This document shows, one piece after another, positions 41,339-50,434 of a stretch of DNA of 64,000 nucleotides; the first letter of the stretch is position 1, and every line of letters starts with the position of its first letter. The notes beneath the pieces are model-generated. The model was not told where the DNA came from. It saw only the letters and a list, made by a program, of their open reading frames with translations, and ran no database searches. A program made the position numbers and the translations under genes. Source of the DNA: Piscinibacter sp047600445 (GTDB lineage Bacteria; Pseudomonadota; Gammaproteobacteria; Burkholderiales; Burkholderiaceae_C); NCBI RefSeq assembly GCF_047600445.1, contig NZ_JASGKT010000002.1, positions 1 through 64,000 of the forward strand, given 5' to 3'.

Positions 41339-42846
41339 TGCGCGGCCGCAACTGGCCCTGGCCGCTGGAAGTCCTGCTCGCGCTGGCGCTCGGCGCGCTG
41401 CAGACCCTGGCCTACGTCGACACCTCGCTGTGGTGGCTGCAGCTCGCCTGCATCGGCCTGCTGGCGGCGCGCGCCAGCCGCGCCGCGCCGCGCGGGGCCG
41501 CCGCGCTCGGCGCCGCCTACGGCACCGCCTGGGTGGCCGCCGGCACCTGGTGGCTCTATATCAGCATGCACCGCTACGGCGGCCTGCCGGCGTGGATGGC
41601 CGCCGCCGCCGTGCTGGCGCTGGCCGCCTTGCTGTCGCTGTACCTGGCCGCGGCGCTGGCGGCCTTCGCGCGCTGGCGCAGCGGCCGGCCGCTGGCCGAC
41701 GCGTTGCTGTTCGCCGCCGTCTGGCTGCTGGCCGAGCTGGCGCGCGGCGTGCTGTTCACCGGCTTTCCCTGGGTGGCGGCGGGTTATGCCCAGCTCGACG
41801 GCCCGCTGGCCGCCTGGGCGCCCTGGCTGGGCGTCTACGGCATCGGCGCGCTGGCGGCCTTCGCCGCCGCGCTGCTCGCGCTGCGGCCGGAGCGCACGCC
41901 GCTCGGCTGGCTGCGCGGCGTGGGGCTGCCGGTGCTGGTCGTGCTCGGGCCCTGGCTGGCCGGGGTGCCCGAGTTCACGCGGCCGACCGGCACGCTCGCG
42001 GTGACGCTGCTGCAAGGCAACATCCCGCAGGACGAGAAGTTCGAGGCCACCCACCAGGCCGCCGCGCTCGAATGGCACGTGCAGGCGCTGGGCGCCGCGA
42101 GCGGCGACCTGGTGGTCGCGCCCGAGACGGCCATCCCCTTCCTGCCGCAGCAGATGCCCGAGGGGCTGTGGAGCGGCCTCGAACAGCGCTTCGGCCAGGG
42201 GCCGACGGCGGCGCTGATCGGCGTGCCGCTGGGCGACGAGCGCGCCGGCTACACCAACTCCGCGGCCGGCTTCGCCGCCGGCCAGGCGCCGTACCGCTAC
42301 GACAAGCAGCACCTGGTGCCCTTCGGCGAGTTCATCCCGCCGCTGTTCCGCTGGTTCACCGAGCTGATGAACATCCCGCTGGGCGACTTCAACCGCGGCC
42401 CGCTGCTCGCGCCGTCCTTCGTCGTCAAGGGCGAGCGCGTCGCGCCGAACATCTGCTACGAGGACTTGTTCGGCGAGGAACTGGCGGCACGCTTCCGCGA
42501 TGCCGAGGGCGCGCCCACGCTGCTGGCCAACCTGAGCAACATCGGCTGGTTCGGCCAGACCATCGCGGTGACGCAGCACCTGAACATCTCGCGCATGCGC
42601 AGCCTGGAGCTGCAGCGGACTATGCTGCGCGCCACCAACACCGGCGCGACGGTGGCGATCGACCACCACGGTGTCGTCACGCACGCGCTGGCGCCGCACA
42701 CCCGCGGCGTGCTGCACGCCAGCGTGCGGGGGCGCGCCGGCAACACGCCGTTCGCGGCCTGGGCGTCGCGCTTCGGGCTGTGGCCGCTGTTCGTGCTGGC
42801 GCTGGTGCCGCTGGGCTGGGCGGCCCGGCGCGGGGCGCGCCCCTAA
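41338..42846 (+). CDS. lnt: Apolipoprotein N-acyltransferase
   Basis: Inner-membrane enzyme of 502 residues that adds the third acyl chain to the N-terminal cysteine of lipoproteins. The N-terminal half has about seven hydrophobic segments. The periplasmic nitrilase domain holds the triad Glu263 (VAPETAIPF), Lys323 (YDKQHLVPFGEF) and Cys373 (NICYEDLFGEE). One last helix lies near the C-terminus. The start codon overlaps the corC stop (TGATG), indicating coupled translation. Confidence 0.96.
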   Translation: MRGRNWPWPLEVLLALALGALQTLAYVDTSLWWLQLACIGLLAARASRAAPRGAAALGAAYGTAWVAAGTWWLYISMHRYGGLPAWMAAAAVLALAALLSLYLAAALAAFARWRSGRPLADALLFAAVWLLAELARGVLFTGFPWVAAGYAQLDGPLAAWAPWLGVYGIGALAAFAAALLALRPERTPLGWLRGVGLPVLVVLGPWLAGVPEFTRPTGTLAVTLLQGNIPQDEKFEATHQAAALEWHVQALGAASGDLVVAPETAIPFLPQQMPEGLWSGLEQRFGQGPTAALIGVPLGDERAGYTNSAAGFAAGQAPYRYDKQHLVPFGEFIPPLFRWFTELMNIPLGDFNRGPLLAPSFVVKGERVAPNICYEDLFGEELAARFRDAEGAPTLLANLSNIGWFGQTIAVTQHLNISRMRSLELQRTMLRATNTGATVAIDHHGVVTHALAPHTRGVLHASVRGRAGNTPFAAWASRFGLWPLFVLALVPLGWAARRGARP

Positions 42847-42876
42847 AATCGCCGGTCCACCCGCGTGGCCCGACCG

Positions 42877-43797
42877 ATGCTCACCTTCCAGCAAATCATC
42901 CTCCGACTGCAAGACTACTGGGCCGCCCAGGGCTGCGCGCTGCTGCAGCCCTACGACATGGAGGTCGGCGCGGGCACCAGCCACACGGCCACCTTCCTGC
43001 GCGCGATCGGCCCCGAGCCCTGGAAGGCCGCCTACGTGCAGCCCAGCCGCCGGCCCAAGGACGGCCGCTACGGCCAGAACCCGAACCGCCTGCAGCACTA
43101 TTACCAGTACCAGGTGGTGCTCAAGCCGGCGCCGGCCGACATCCTCGACCTGTACCTCGGCTCGCTGGAAGCGCTGGGCTTCGACCTCAAGGTCAACGAC
43201 ATCCGCTTCGTCGAGGACGATTGGGAGAACCCGACGCTGGGCTGCTGGGGCCTGGGCTGGGAGGTCTGGCTCAACGGCATGGAGGTGACGCAGTTCACCT
43301 ACTTCCAGGAAGTCGGCGGCATCCGCTGCAAGCCGATCACCGGCGAGATCACCTACGGGCTGGAGCGGCTGGCGATGTACCTGCAAGGCGTCGACAAGGT
43401 CTACGACCTGCAATGGACCGACGGCCTGACCTATGGCGACGTGTACCACCAGAACGAAGTCGAGCAGAGCACCTACAACTTCGAGCACAGCGACGTCGAG
43501 TTCCTGCTCGCCGCCTTCGCGGCGCACGAGAAGCAGAGCAAACACCTGATGGAGCAGCAGCTCGCGCTGCCGGCCTACGAGCAGTTGCTCAAGGCCGCGC
43601 ACAGCTTCAACCTGCTGGATGCGCGCGGCGCGATCAGCGTGACCGAGCGCGCCGCCTACATCGGCCGCATCCGCACGCTGGCGCGCGCGGTGGCGCAGAG
43701 TTACCTCGACAGCCGCGCGCGGCTGGGCTTCCCGATGGCGCCGCCGGCCTGGGGCGAGGAAGTCGCCGCGCAGCTCGCGCAGAAGAAGGCGGCCTGA
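42877..43797 (+). CDS. glyQ: Glycyl-tRNA synthetase alpha subunit
   Basis: Alpha chain (306 residues) of the bacterial alpha2beta2 glycyl-tRNA synthetase; it carries the class II aminoacylation core. Clear segments: LRLQDYWAAQGCALLQPYDM, PSRRPKDGRYGQNPNRLQHY, TYFQEVGGIRCKPITGEITY and GLERLAMYLQGV. The ATG at 42877 (MLTFQQIIL) matches the canonical N-terminus; a GTG at 42865 is an in-frame alternative. The beta-subunit gene follows with 2 bases between stop and start. Confidence 0.97.
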   Translation: MLTFQQIILRLQDYWAAQGCALLQPYDMEVGAGTSHTATFLRAIGPEPWKAAYVQPSRRPKDGRYGQNPNRLQHYYQYQVVLKPAPADILDLYLGSLEALGFDLKVNDIRFVEDDWENPTLGCWGLGWEVWLNGMEVTQFTYFQEVGGIRCKPITGEITYGLERLAMYLQGVDKVYDLQWTDGLTYGDVYHQNEVEQSTYNFEHSDVEFLLAAFAAHEKQSKHLMEQQLALPAYEQLLKAAHSFNLLDARGAISVTERAAYIGRIRTLARAVAQSYLDSRARLGFPMAPPAWGEEVAAQLAQKKAA

Positions 43798-43799
43798 GC

Positions 43800-45908
43800 A
43801 TGACGAGCACCGCCAAGAGCCTGCTCGTCGAGCTGTTCGTCGAGGAACTGCCGCCGAAGTCGCTGAAGAAGCTGGGCGAGGCCTTCGCCGCCGCGATCGC
43901 CGCCGGCCTGCGCGCGCAGGGGCTGGCGGGCGAGCAGTCGGCCGTCACGCCGTTCGCCTCGCCGCGCCGCCTGGCGGTGCACGTGTCGGCGGTGCAGGCG
44001 CGCGCCGCCGACCGCCAGGTGTCGGTCAAGCTGATGCCGGTGGCGGTGGGCCTGGACGCCGACGGCCAGCCCACGCCGGCGCTGCTGAAGAAGCTCGCCG
44101 CCGTGGGCGCCGACGCCTCCGCGCTGCCGCGCCTGGCGCGCCGCGTCGACGGCAAGGCCGAGGTGCTGTTCCTCGAAGGCACGGCCGAGGGCGTGTCGCT
44201 CGCCGAGGGTTTGCAGAAGGCGCTGGCCGACGCGCTGGCCGCGCTGCCGATCCCCAAGGTGATGCAGTACCAGCTCGCCGACGGCTGGACCAGCGTGAAC
44301 TTCGTGCGCCCGGCGCACGGCCTGGTGGCGCTGCACGGCGCCGACGTGGTGCCTGTCGGCGTGCTCGGCCTGGAGGCCGGCCGCCAGACGCGCGGCCACC
44401 GCTTCGAGGCGCAGATGGACCCGGTGGCGCTGCTCGACGCCGACCACTACGCGCGCCAGCTCGAAGAACAGGGCGGCGTGATCCCCGGCTTCGCGGCGCG
44501 CCAGGGCGAGCTGGTGCGCCAGTTGCAGGCCGCGGCGGCGCGCGAGGGGCTGGAGCCCATCCACGACGAGGCGCTGCTCGACGAGGTTACCGCGCTGATC
44601 GAGCGGCCCAACGTGCTGCTGGCGCGCTTCGAGCCGGAGTTCCTCGCCGTGCCGCAGGAATGCCTGATCCTGACGATGAAGGCCAACCAGAAGTACTTCC
44701 CGCTGCTCGACGCCGACGGCCGGCTGACCAACAAGTTCCTCGTCGTCAGCAACATCCGCCCCGAGGACGCGAGCCGCGTCGTCGGCGGCAACGAGCGCGT
44801 GGTGCGCCCGCGCCTGGCCGACGCCAAGTTCTTCTTCGACCAGGACCGCAGGAAGACGCTCGCCTCGCGCGTCGAGGGCCTGGCCAAGGTGGTCTACCAC
44901 GCCAAGCTGGGCTCGATGGGCGAGCGTGTCGAGCGCGTGCGCCGCATCGCCGCGCAGATCGGCGAGGCGCTCGGCGGCGCGGCGCTGGCGGCGCAGGCCG
45001 AGCAGGCGGCGCGGCTCGCCAAGGCCGACCTGCTGACCGACATGGTCGGCGAGTTCCCCGAGCTGCAAGGCATCATGGGCGGCTACTACGCGCGCCACGA
45101 CGGCCTGTCCGACGACATCGCCTTCGCGATCGAAGACCACTACAAGCCGCGCTTCGCCGGCGACGCGCTGCCGCGCAACGCCGCCGGCCTGGCGTTGGCG
45201 CTGGCCGACAAGCTGGAGACGCTGGCCGGCCTGTTCGGCATCGGCCAGGTGCCCAGCGGCGACAAGGACCCGTTCGCGCTGCGCCGCCACGCGCTCGGCC
45301 TGATCCGCATGCTGATCGAGCGCGAGCTGCCGCTGGAGCCGGCGCACCTCGTCTCGATCGCCTTCGCGGCCTTCCCGCCCACGCACGGCCAGGCGCAGGC
45401 CGAGCTGCAGTACTTCCTGCGCGAGCGCCTGGTCGGCTACCTGCGCGAAGCCGGGCACGCGGTGCAGGACGTCGAGGCGGTGATCGAGGCGCGCCCGCCG
45501 CGCTGGGCCGACTTCCCCAAGCGCCTGGACGCCGTGCGCGCCTTCAAGGCACTGCCCGAGGCCGAGGCGCTGGCCGCGGCCAACAAGCGCGTCGGCAACA
45601 TCCTGAAGAAGAGCGAGGCGGACGTCGCGCCGCGCACCGACGCGGCGCTGTTCGCCGAGCCGGCCGAGCGCGCGCTGGCCGATGCGCTCGAAGCGGTGGC
45701 GCCGCGCTCGGCGCGGGCCTTCGAGGCCGGCGACTACACCGCCTCGCTGCAGGCGCTGGCGGCCCTGAAGGCGCCGGTCGACGCCTTCTTCGACGGCGTG
45801 ATGGTCAACGCCGAGGATGCGCGGCTGCGCGCCAACCGCCTCGGCCTGCTGGCGCGGCTGCACGAGGCGATGAACCGCGTGGCCGACCTGTCCATGCTGG
45901 CGGCCTGA
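43800..45908 (+). CDS. glyS: Glycyl-tRNA synthetase beta subunit
   Basis: Beta chain of 702 residues, required for tRNA recognition and overall charging. The N-terminus has LLVELFVEELPPKSLKKLGE. Middle segments are QECLILTMKANQKYFPLLD and NIRPEDASRVVGGNERVVRP, followed by LADAKFFFDQDRR. The HD-like region contains LTDMVGEFPELQGIMGGYYA. The C-terminal anticodon-binding part ends DARLRANRLGLLARLHEAMN. Length is as in E. coli GlyS (689). Confidence 0.97.
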   Translation: MTSTAKSLLVELFVEELPPKSLKKLGEAFAAAIAAGLRAQGLAGEQSAVTPFASPRRLAVHVSAVQARAADRQVSVKLMPVAVGLDADGQPTPALLKKLAAVGADASALPRLARRVDGKAEVLFLEGTAEGVSLAEGLQKALADALAALPIPKVMQYQLADGWTSVNFVRPAHGLVALHGADVVPVGVLGLEAGRQTRGHRFEAQMDPVALLDADHYARQLEEQGGVIPGFAARQGELVRQLQAAAAREGLEPIHDEALLDEVTALIERPNVLLARFEPEFLAVPQECLILTMKANQKYFPLLDADGRLTNKFLVVSNIRPEDASRVVGGNERVVRPRLADAKFFFDQDRRKTLASRVEGLAKVVYHAKLGSMGERVERVRRIAAQIGEALGGAALAAQAEQAARLAKADLLTDMVGEFPELQGIMGGYYARHDGLSDDIAFAIEDHYKPRFAGDALPRNAAGLALALADKLETLAGLFGIGQVPSGDKDPFALRRHALGLIRMLIERELPLEPAHLVSIAFAAFPPTHGQAQAELQYFLRERLVGYLREAGHAVQDVEAVIEARPPRWADFPKRLDAVRAFKALPEAEALAAANKRVGNILKKSEADVAPRTDAALFAEPAERALADALEAVAPRSARAFEAGDYTASLQALAALKAPVDAFFDGVMVNAEDARLRANRLGLLARLHEAMNRVADLSMLAA

Positions 45909-45948
45909 GCGCGTCGATCCGATGGCATCGAGTCACCACGGCCACGCG

Positions 45949-46551
45949 ATGAAGCTCGTCATCCTCGACCGCGACGGCATCATCAACGAGGATCGCGACG
46001 ACTACGTCAAGTCGCCCGAGGAATGGCAGCCGATCGACGGCGCGCTGGAGGCGATCGCGCGGCTCAACCACGACGGCTGGCACACCGTGGTGGCGACCAA
46101 CCAGTCGGGCATCGGTCGCGGCCTGTTCGACATGGCCGCGCTCAACGCGGTGCACCTGAAGATGCACCAGATGCTCGCGGCGCAGGGCGGCCGCCTCGAC
46201 GCGGTGTTCTTCTGCCCGCATGCCGCCGACGAGCACTGCGCCTGCCGCAAGCCGCTGCCCGGGCTGTTCCACCAGATCGGCGAGCGCTTCGCGCTCGACC
46301 TGCGCGAGGTGCCGGTGGTGGGCGATTCGCTGCGCGACCTGCAGGCGGGCATCGCCGCCGGCTGCGAGCCGCACCTGGTGCGCAGCGGCAAGGCCGCGCC
46401 CGGGCGCATGGACGACGCGCAGCTCGCCGCGCTGCTCGCGCAGGTGCCGGGCACGCAGGTGCACGCCAACCTCGACGCTTTCGCCGACTGGCTGGTGGCG
46501 CACGGCCGCGCCGCGCCGCCGCGCCGGCCGGCGGGCAGGAGCGAGGCGTGA
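45949..46551 (+). CDS. gmhB: D-glycero-beta-D-manno-heptose-1,7-bisphosphate 7-phosphatase
   Basis: HAD-type phosphatase of 200 residues in the ADP-heptose branch of lipopolysaccharide core synthesis. The catalytic aspartates are in ILDRDGIIN near residue 6. The zinc-binding loop is CPHAADEHCACRKP near 90, characteristic of GmhB. The last HAD motif is VVGDSLRDLQAG near 124. ATG 45949 matches the usual N-terminus; an upstream ATG at 45922 would add nine residues. It overlaps the following acyltransferase if that starts at GTG 46548. Confidence 0.93.
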   Translation: MKLVILDRDGIINEDRDDYVKSPEEWQPIDGALEAIARLNHDGWHTVVATNQSGIGRGLFDMAALNAVHLKMHQMLAAQGGRLDAVFFCPHAADEHCACRKPLPGLFHQIGERFALDLREVPVVGDSLRDLQAGIAAGCEPHLVRSGKAAPGRMDDAQLAALLAQVPGTQVHANLDAFADWLVAHGRAAPPRRPAGRSEA

Positions 46552-47333
46552 CGATGCTGCCGAACACGATCCGCTCGGCGCTGTTCGTGCTGTGGATGGC
46601 CGTCACGGTGGTGCCGTGGGCGATCTTCGTGCTGGTGTATTCGATCTTCCAGCGCGGCCACAAGCTCTACTGGTTCACGATGGTCTGGCTGCGCCTGGCG
46701 ATCTGGGGCGCGCGGGTGATCTGCGGCGTGCGCCACCGCATCCACGGCTGGGAGAACCTGCCCGACAGCCGGATCATCCTCGCGCCCAAGCACCAGTCGA
46801 CCTGGGAGACCTTCGCCTTCCCGACGCTGATGCCGCACCCGCTGTGTTACGTCTTCAAGCGCGAGTTGCTGCTGATCCCGTTCTTCGGCTGGGCGATGGG
46901 GCGGCTGGACATGATCCACATCGACCGCAGCCGCCGCGCCGAGGCCTGGAACCGGGTGGCCGAGCAGGGCCGGCGCTTCATGGCCAACGGCAACTGGGTG
47001 ATCATGTTCCCCGAGGGCACGCGCACGCCGCGCGGCAGCCAGGGCACCTACAAGAGCGGCGCGGCCCGGCTGGCGCTGGCCACCGACACGCCGGTGGTGC
47101 CGATCGCGGTGACCTCGGCGCGCTGCTGGCCGCGCCGCAGCTTCGTGCTGCGCCCGGGCGTGATCGACATCTCGATCGGCAAGCCGATCCCGCCCGCCGG
47201 CCGCGAGGCCGACGAGATGATGCGCGAGGTCGAGCGCTGGATCGAGGCCGAGATGCGCCGCCTCGACCCCGAGGCGTACGCGCTGCCGCCGGCGCCGGTG
47301 CCGCCCGCGCCGGCGCCGCAGCCCGGCACGTAA
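46548..47333 (+). CDS. plsC: Lysophospholipid acyltransferase family protein (PlsC-like)
   Basis: 1-acyl-glycerol-3-phosphate acyltransferase-like protein of about 261 residues. It has an N-terminal hydrophobic helix (residues 10-33), the catalytic HX4E-type motif KHQSTWETFAF near 80 and the phosphate-binding FPEGTRTPRG near 150. The start is probably GTG 46548: AGGAG lies 6 bases upstream and it overlaps the gmhB stop by 4 bases. ATG 46554 is the alternative. The gmhB-plsC order is common in beta-proteobacteria. The tail is Pro/Ala-rich. Confidence 0.92.
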   Translation: MTMLPNTIRSALFVLWMAVTVVPWAIFVLVYSIFQRGHKLYWFTMVWLRLAIWGARVICGVRHRIHGWENLPDSRIILAPKHQSTWETFAFPTLMPHPLCYVFKRELLLIPFFGWAMGRLDMIHIDRSRRAEAWNRVAEQGRRFMANGNWVIMFPEGTRTPRGSQGTYKSGAARLALATDTPVVPIAVTSARCWPRRSFVLRPGVIDISIGKPIPPAGREADEMMREVERWIEAEMRRLDPEAYALPPAPVPPAPAPQPGT

Positions 47334-47344
47334 ACTCCGCGCCC

Positions 47345-48241
47345 ATGCCGCGCCGCGCCGCACCCGCATCCGCCCAGCAGCTCTCGCTGTTCGACGCGCC
47401 GGTGCCGGTGGACGACGCGCCGGCGGCTGCGGTGCCGCCGCCAGCGGCCGTGGAATCGCCGCCGCCCTCGGTGAGCTTCCGCCACCCGCAGGCCGAGCGC
47501 GAGATCCGCCTGCGCGAGCACCTGGTGGGCTATGCGCTCAAGCGCGCGCGGCGGCGCACGATCGGCTTCATCGTCGGCAGCGAGGGCCTGTCGGTGAACG
47601 CGCCGCGCTGGGTCGGCATCGCCGACATCGAGGCGGCGCTGCACGAGAAGGCCGACTGGATCCTGCGCAAGCTGCGCGAGCAGCGCGAGCGCTCGCAGCG
47701 CCGGCTGGAGGCGCGCATCGAGTGGCGCGACGGCGCGGCCGTGCCCTTTCTTGGCGAGACGGTGATCGTGGTGCTCGACCCGCGCGAAGGCATCACGCTG
47801 GGGGGCGCGGTGCTGAACGGCGACGCGCAGTCGCTGCCCGGCGTGCCGCGCCTGACGCTGCACGTCGGCCTGCCGCACACCGCCGCGCCCGGGCAGATCC
47901 GCGACGCGGTGCAGAGCTGGCTGCAACGCCAGGCGCGGCGCGTGTTCCAGGAGCGCGTCGAACACTTCGCCGCCCGGCTCGGCGTGCGCTGCACGCGGCT
48001 GGCGCTGTCGTCGGCGCAGACGCGCTGGGGCAGCGCCAGCGCCGACGGCTCGATCCGCCTGAACTGGCGGCTGATCCACTTCGCGCTGCCGAGCATCGAC
48101 TACGTCGTCACCCACGAACTGGCGCACCTGCGCGAGATGAACCACAGCCCGCGCTTCTGGGACGTGGTGCGCTCCGTGCTGCCCGACTACGAGCAGGTGC
48201 GCGGGCAGTTGAAGGACGACGCGCTGCCGGTGTTCGACTGA
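47345..48241 (+). CDS. YgjP-like (DUF45) zinc metallopeptidase
   Basis: Cytoplasmic protein of 298 residues. The first 50 residues are low-complexity Pro/Ala. The zinc site VVTHELAHLREMNHSPRFW, near residue 257, and the preceding QTRWGSASADGSIRLNWRLI define the YgjP/M48-like (DUF45) family. The biological substrate is unknown; in several genomes it neighbours lipid and restriction genes. It starts 11 bases after the acyltransferase and probably shares its transcript. Confidence 0.88.
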   Translation: MPRRAAPASAQQLSLFDAPVPVDDAPAAAVPPPAAVESPPPSVSFRHPQAEREIRLREHLVGYALKRARRRTIGFIVGSEGLSVNAPRWVGIADIEAALHEKADWILRKLREQRERSQRRLEARIEWRDGAAVPFLGETVIVVLDPREGITLGGAVLNGDAQSLPGVPRLTLHVGLPHTAAPGQIRDAVQSWLQRQARRVFQERVEHFAARLGVRCTRLALSSAQTRWGSASADGSIRLNWRLIHFALPSIDYVVTHELAHLREMNHSPRFWDVVRSVLPDYEQVRGQLKDDALPVFD

Positions 48242-48330
48242 CGGCCGCCCCGGCGCGCGGCCGGCTTGAAGCCGCGCCGCCGCGCCCCCATCTGGCGGGC
48301 TCGGGCCCCACGCCCGCAGGAGTCGCAACG

Positions 48331-48879
48331 ATGCTCGAATCGGTCTCGCTGGCCTCGGCCAACCCGTGGTGGTGGCTGCTGGCGATCTCGCTGATGGCGG
48401 CCGGCGTGGCCGGCGTGATCCTGCCGGTGCTGCCCGGCACCATCCTCGTGCTGGCCGGCGTGGTGGTCGGGGCATGGATCGACGGCTTCGCCAAGGTCTC
48501 CGGCTGGACGGTCGGCTTCATCGCCGTGCTGGCGCTGCTCGCCTGGGCCACCGATTTCGTCGCCTCGCTGCTGGGCGCGAAGAAGGCCGGCGCCAGCCCG
48601 GCGGCCGTGGCCGGCGCGGCGATCGGCACGGTGCTGGGCATCTTCACCGGCTTCGTCGGCCTGCTGTTCATGCCGCTGGCCGGCGCGATGGCCGGCGAGT
48701 ACTGGCACCAGGCGCGCCGCAGCGGCGGCTTCACGCAGCCCGGCGACCACCTACAGGCCGGGCGCCAGGCGACGCGCGTGGGCATCGCCACCTGGCTGGG
48801 CCAGTTGATCGGCACCGTCGTCAAGGTGGTGCTGACCTTCCTGATGATCGGCGTGTTCGTCGTCGCCTATTGGGTCTGA
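48331..48879 (+). CDS. DUF456-type membrane protein
   Basis: An integral membrane protein of 182 residues with about four to five helices: WWWLLAISLMAAGVAGVILP, then PGTILVLAGVVVGAWIDG, a Gly-rich pair GAAIGTVLGIFTGFVGLLFM, and a C-terminal VVKVVLTFLMIGVFVVAYWV. The Gly-rich repeats are typical of the DUF456 family, whose function is unknown. A ribosome binding site CAGGAG lies 8 bases before the ATG. Its end overlaps the convergent MBL gene by 13 bases. Confidence 0.85.
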   Translation: MLESVSLASANPWWWLLAISLMAAGVAGVILPVLPGTILVLAGVVVGAWIDGFAKVSGWTVGFIAVLALLAWATDFVASLLGAKKAGASPAAVAGAAIGTVLGIFTGFVGLLFMPLAGAMAGEYWHQARRSGGFTQPGDHLQAGRQATRVGIATWLGQLIGTVVKVVLTFLMIGVFVVAYWV

Positions 48880-49952
48880 GCCGCCTGCCGCTGCGCTTCC
48901 GAGAAGCGGTAGACGCCGTCGGCGCCGCGCTCGCGACGGAGCTGGCCGCGATGCCACAGCGCGTTCAGGTGCGCGATCGCCTCGCCCATCGCGAAGGTGG
49001 TCTGGTGCAGGTCGAGCGCGCGCCGGAACAGCACCGGCAGCAGCGAGGCGGCGGTCTGCGGCTCGCGCGCGCAGGCGGCCAGCAGCGCGCCGAAGCGCTC
49101 GTCGTGGTGCGCGGTGAGCTGCGCGATGCGCGCGTGCAGCCCGCGGAAGGGCTTGCCGTGCGAGGGCAGCACCAGCGTGTCGGCCGGCAGCGCCTTCATG
49201 CGCGCGATCGACGCGAGGTACAGCGGCAGCGGGTTGCCCTCGGGCTCGATGTCGATCACGCTGACGTTGGTGGAGATGCGCGGCAGCACCATGTCGCCGC
49301 TGATCAGCACGGACAGCGCCGGGCAGTGCAGCGAGATGTGCTCGGGCGAGTGGCCGTGGCCGGCATGGCAGGTCCAGGCGTGCTCGCCGATGCGCAACTC
49401 GTCGCCGTCCATCAGGCGGGCAAAGCGCTGCGGCACCTGCGGCACCATGCTCGCGTAGTAGTCGCCGCGCCGGGTCACCTTCTCCACCGCGTCGGGTTCG
49501 GTCAGGCCGTGGCTGGCCATGAAGGCCGCCGCGTTCGGGCCGCCGAAGCCGGTGGTCGAGCGGCTGGCGAGCTGCGCGGCGTTCCAGTCGGTGGCGCTGA
49601 TCCACAGCCGCACGCCGAAGCGCTCGGTCAGCCAGTGCGCCAGGCCGATGTGGTCGGGGTGCATGTGCGTGACGATCACGCGCAGCACCGGCAGGCCTTG
49701 CAGCTCGCGCGCGAACACCTGCTCCCAGGCGGCGCGCGTCGCGTCGCTGGCGATGCCGCAGTCGACGATCGCCCAGCCCTCTCGGCCGGTCTCGGCGTCG
49801 CGGTCGCGCAGCAGCCAGAGGTTGATGTGGTCGAGCTCGAAGGGCAGCGGCATGCGCAGCCAGCGCACGCCGGGGGCGACGTCGAGCACCGTGCCGGCGG
49901 CGGGCAACTGCTCGCCGAAGGGGTAGTGGAGGCGGGATTCGTCGGGGTTCAT
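48867..49952 (-). CDS. MBL-fold metallohydrolase in the liu region
   Basis: Zinc hydrolase of 361 residues with the metallo-beta-lactamase signature VTHMHPDHIGLAHW, then HAGHGHSPEH, LISGDMVLP and LPSHGKP. A C-terminal helical extension (about 270-361) follows, giving the shape of the glyoxalase-II-like/LACTB2 group. It is divergent from the liuR-type regulator with a shared palindrome (49972-49987), so it probably belongs to the same branched-chain acyl-CoA regulon. The exact substrate is unknown; a thioester or lactone is possible. Confidence 0.88.
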   Translation of the reverse strand: MNPDESRLHYPFGEQLPAAGTVLDVAPGVRWLRMPLPFELDHINLWLLRDRDAETGREGWAIVDCGIASDATRAAWEQVFARELQGLPVLRVIVTHMHPDHIGLAHWLTERFGVRLWISATDWNAAQLASRSTTGFGGPNAAAFMASHGLTEPDAVEKVTRRGDYYASMVPQVPQRFARLMDGDELRIGEHAWTCHAGHGHSPEHISLHCPALSVLISGDMVLPRISTNVSVIDIEPEGNPLPLYLASIARMKALPADTLVLPSHGKPFRGLHARIAQLTAHHDERFGALLAACAREPQTAASLLPVLFRRALDLHQTTFAMGEAIAHLNALWHRGQLRRERGADGVYRFSEAQRQAAQTQ

Positions 49953-49971
49953 GCGCCGGGGTTCGCTACAC

Positions 49972-49987
49972 TTGACGTATACGTCAA
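49972..49987. promoter_or_regulatory. LiuR-type operator (palindrome) at liuR/MBL
   Basis: TTGACGTATACGTCAA is a perfect 16-base palindrome in the 55-base gap between the divergent MBL gene and the MerR regulator. Each half provides a TTGACG hexamer that could serve as a -35 box in either direction. It matches 14 of 16 positions with the site before liuA (51804-51819). Autoregulation by the MerR protein is inferred. Confidence 0.8.
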
Positions 49988-50007
49988 CCGAGCCAGTGTA
50001 AGCCGTC

Positions 50008-50427
50008 ATGTCCGTTTCCGCTGTCGCCCATGCGTCGCCCGCCGGCACGACCTACACCATCGGCGAGCTGGCGCGCGAGTTCGACCTGACCACCCGCGCG
50101 ATCCGCTTCTACGAGGACTGCGGCCTGATCAAGCCGCAGCGCGCCGGGCGCCAGCGCGTCTACTCGGGACGCGACCGCACGCGGCTGAAGCTCACGCTGC
50201 GCGGCAAGCGCCTCGGGCTGACGCTGGCCGAGGTGAAGGCGCTGGTCGACATGTACGAGTCGCCGCGCGACACGCAGCCGCAGCTCAGGAAGTTCCTCGC
50301 CGTGCTGGGCGCGCACCGCGCGCAGCTCGAGCAGCAGATGGCCGACCTCGACGCCACGCTGGCCGAGGTGCGCGCCCACGAGAAGGAAGCGCGCCGGCTG
50401 CTCGCCGAGGGCGAGCGCCGGCGCTGA
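50008..50427 (+). CDS. liuR: MerR family regulator (LiuR-like)
   Basis: Regulator of 139 residues with the MerR winged helix: YTIGELAREFDLTTRAIRFY near 16-35, EDCGLIKPQRAGRQRVYSGR, then LTLAEVKALVDMYESPRD and a C-terminal coiled coil. There are no metal-binding cysteines, so an organic ligand is expected. LiuR controls leucine/isovalerate degradation in related bacteria. Here it lies near liuA, with palindromes of the same type before both genes. The name is assigned from context and family resemblance. Confidence 0.85.
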   Translation: MSVSAVAHASPAGTTYTIGELAREFDLTTRAIRFYEDCGLIKPQRAGRQRVYSGRDRTRLKLTLRGKRLGLTLAEVKALVDMYESPRDTQPQLRKFLAVLGAHRAQLEQQMADLDATLAEVRAHEKEARRLLAEGERRR

Positions 50428-50434
50428 GGGCGCT

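Noticed and set aside
43701..45863. Antisense open frame opposite glyS
   Set aside because: Low-complexity translation with no ribosome binding site; glyS is unambiguous.
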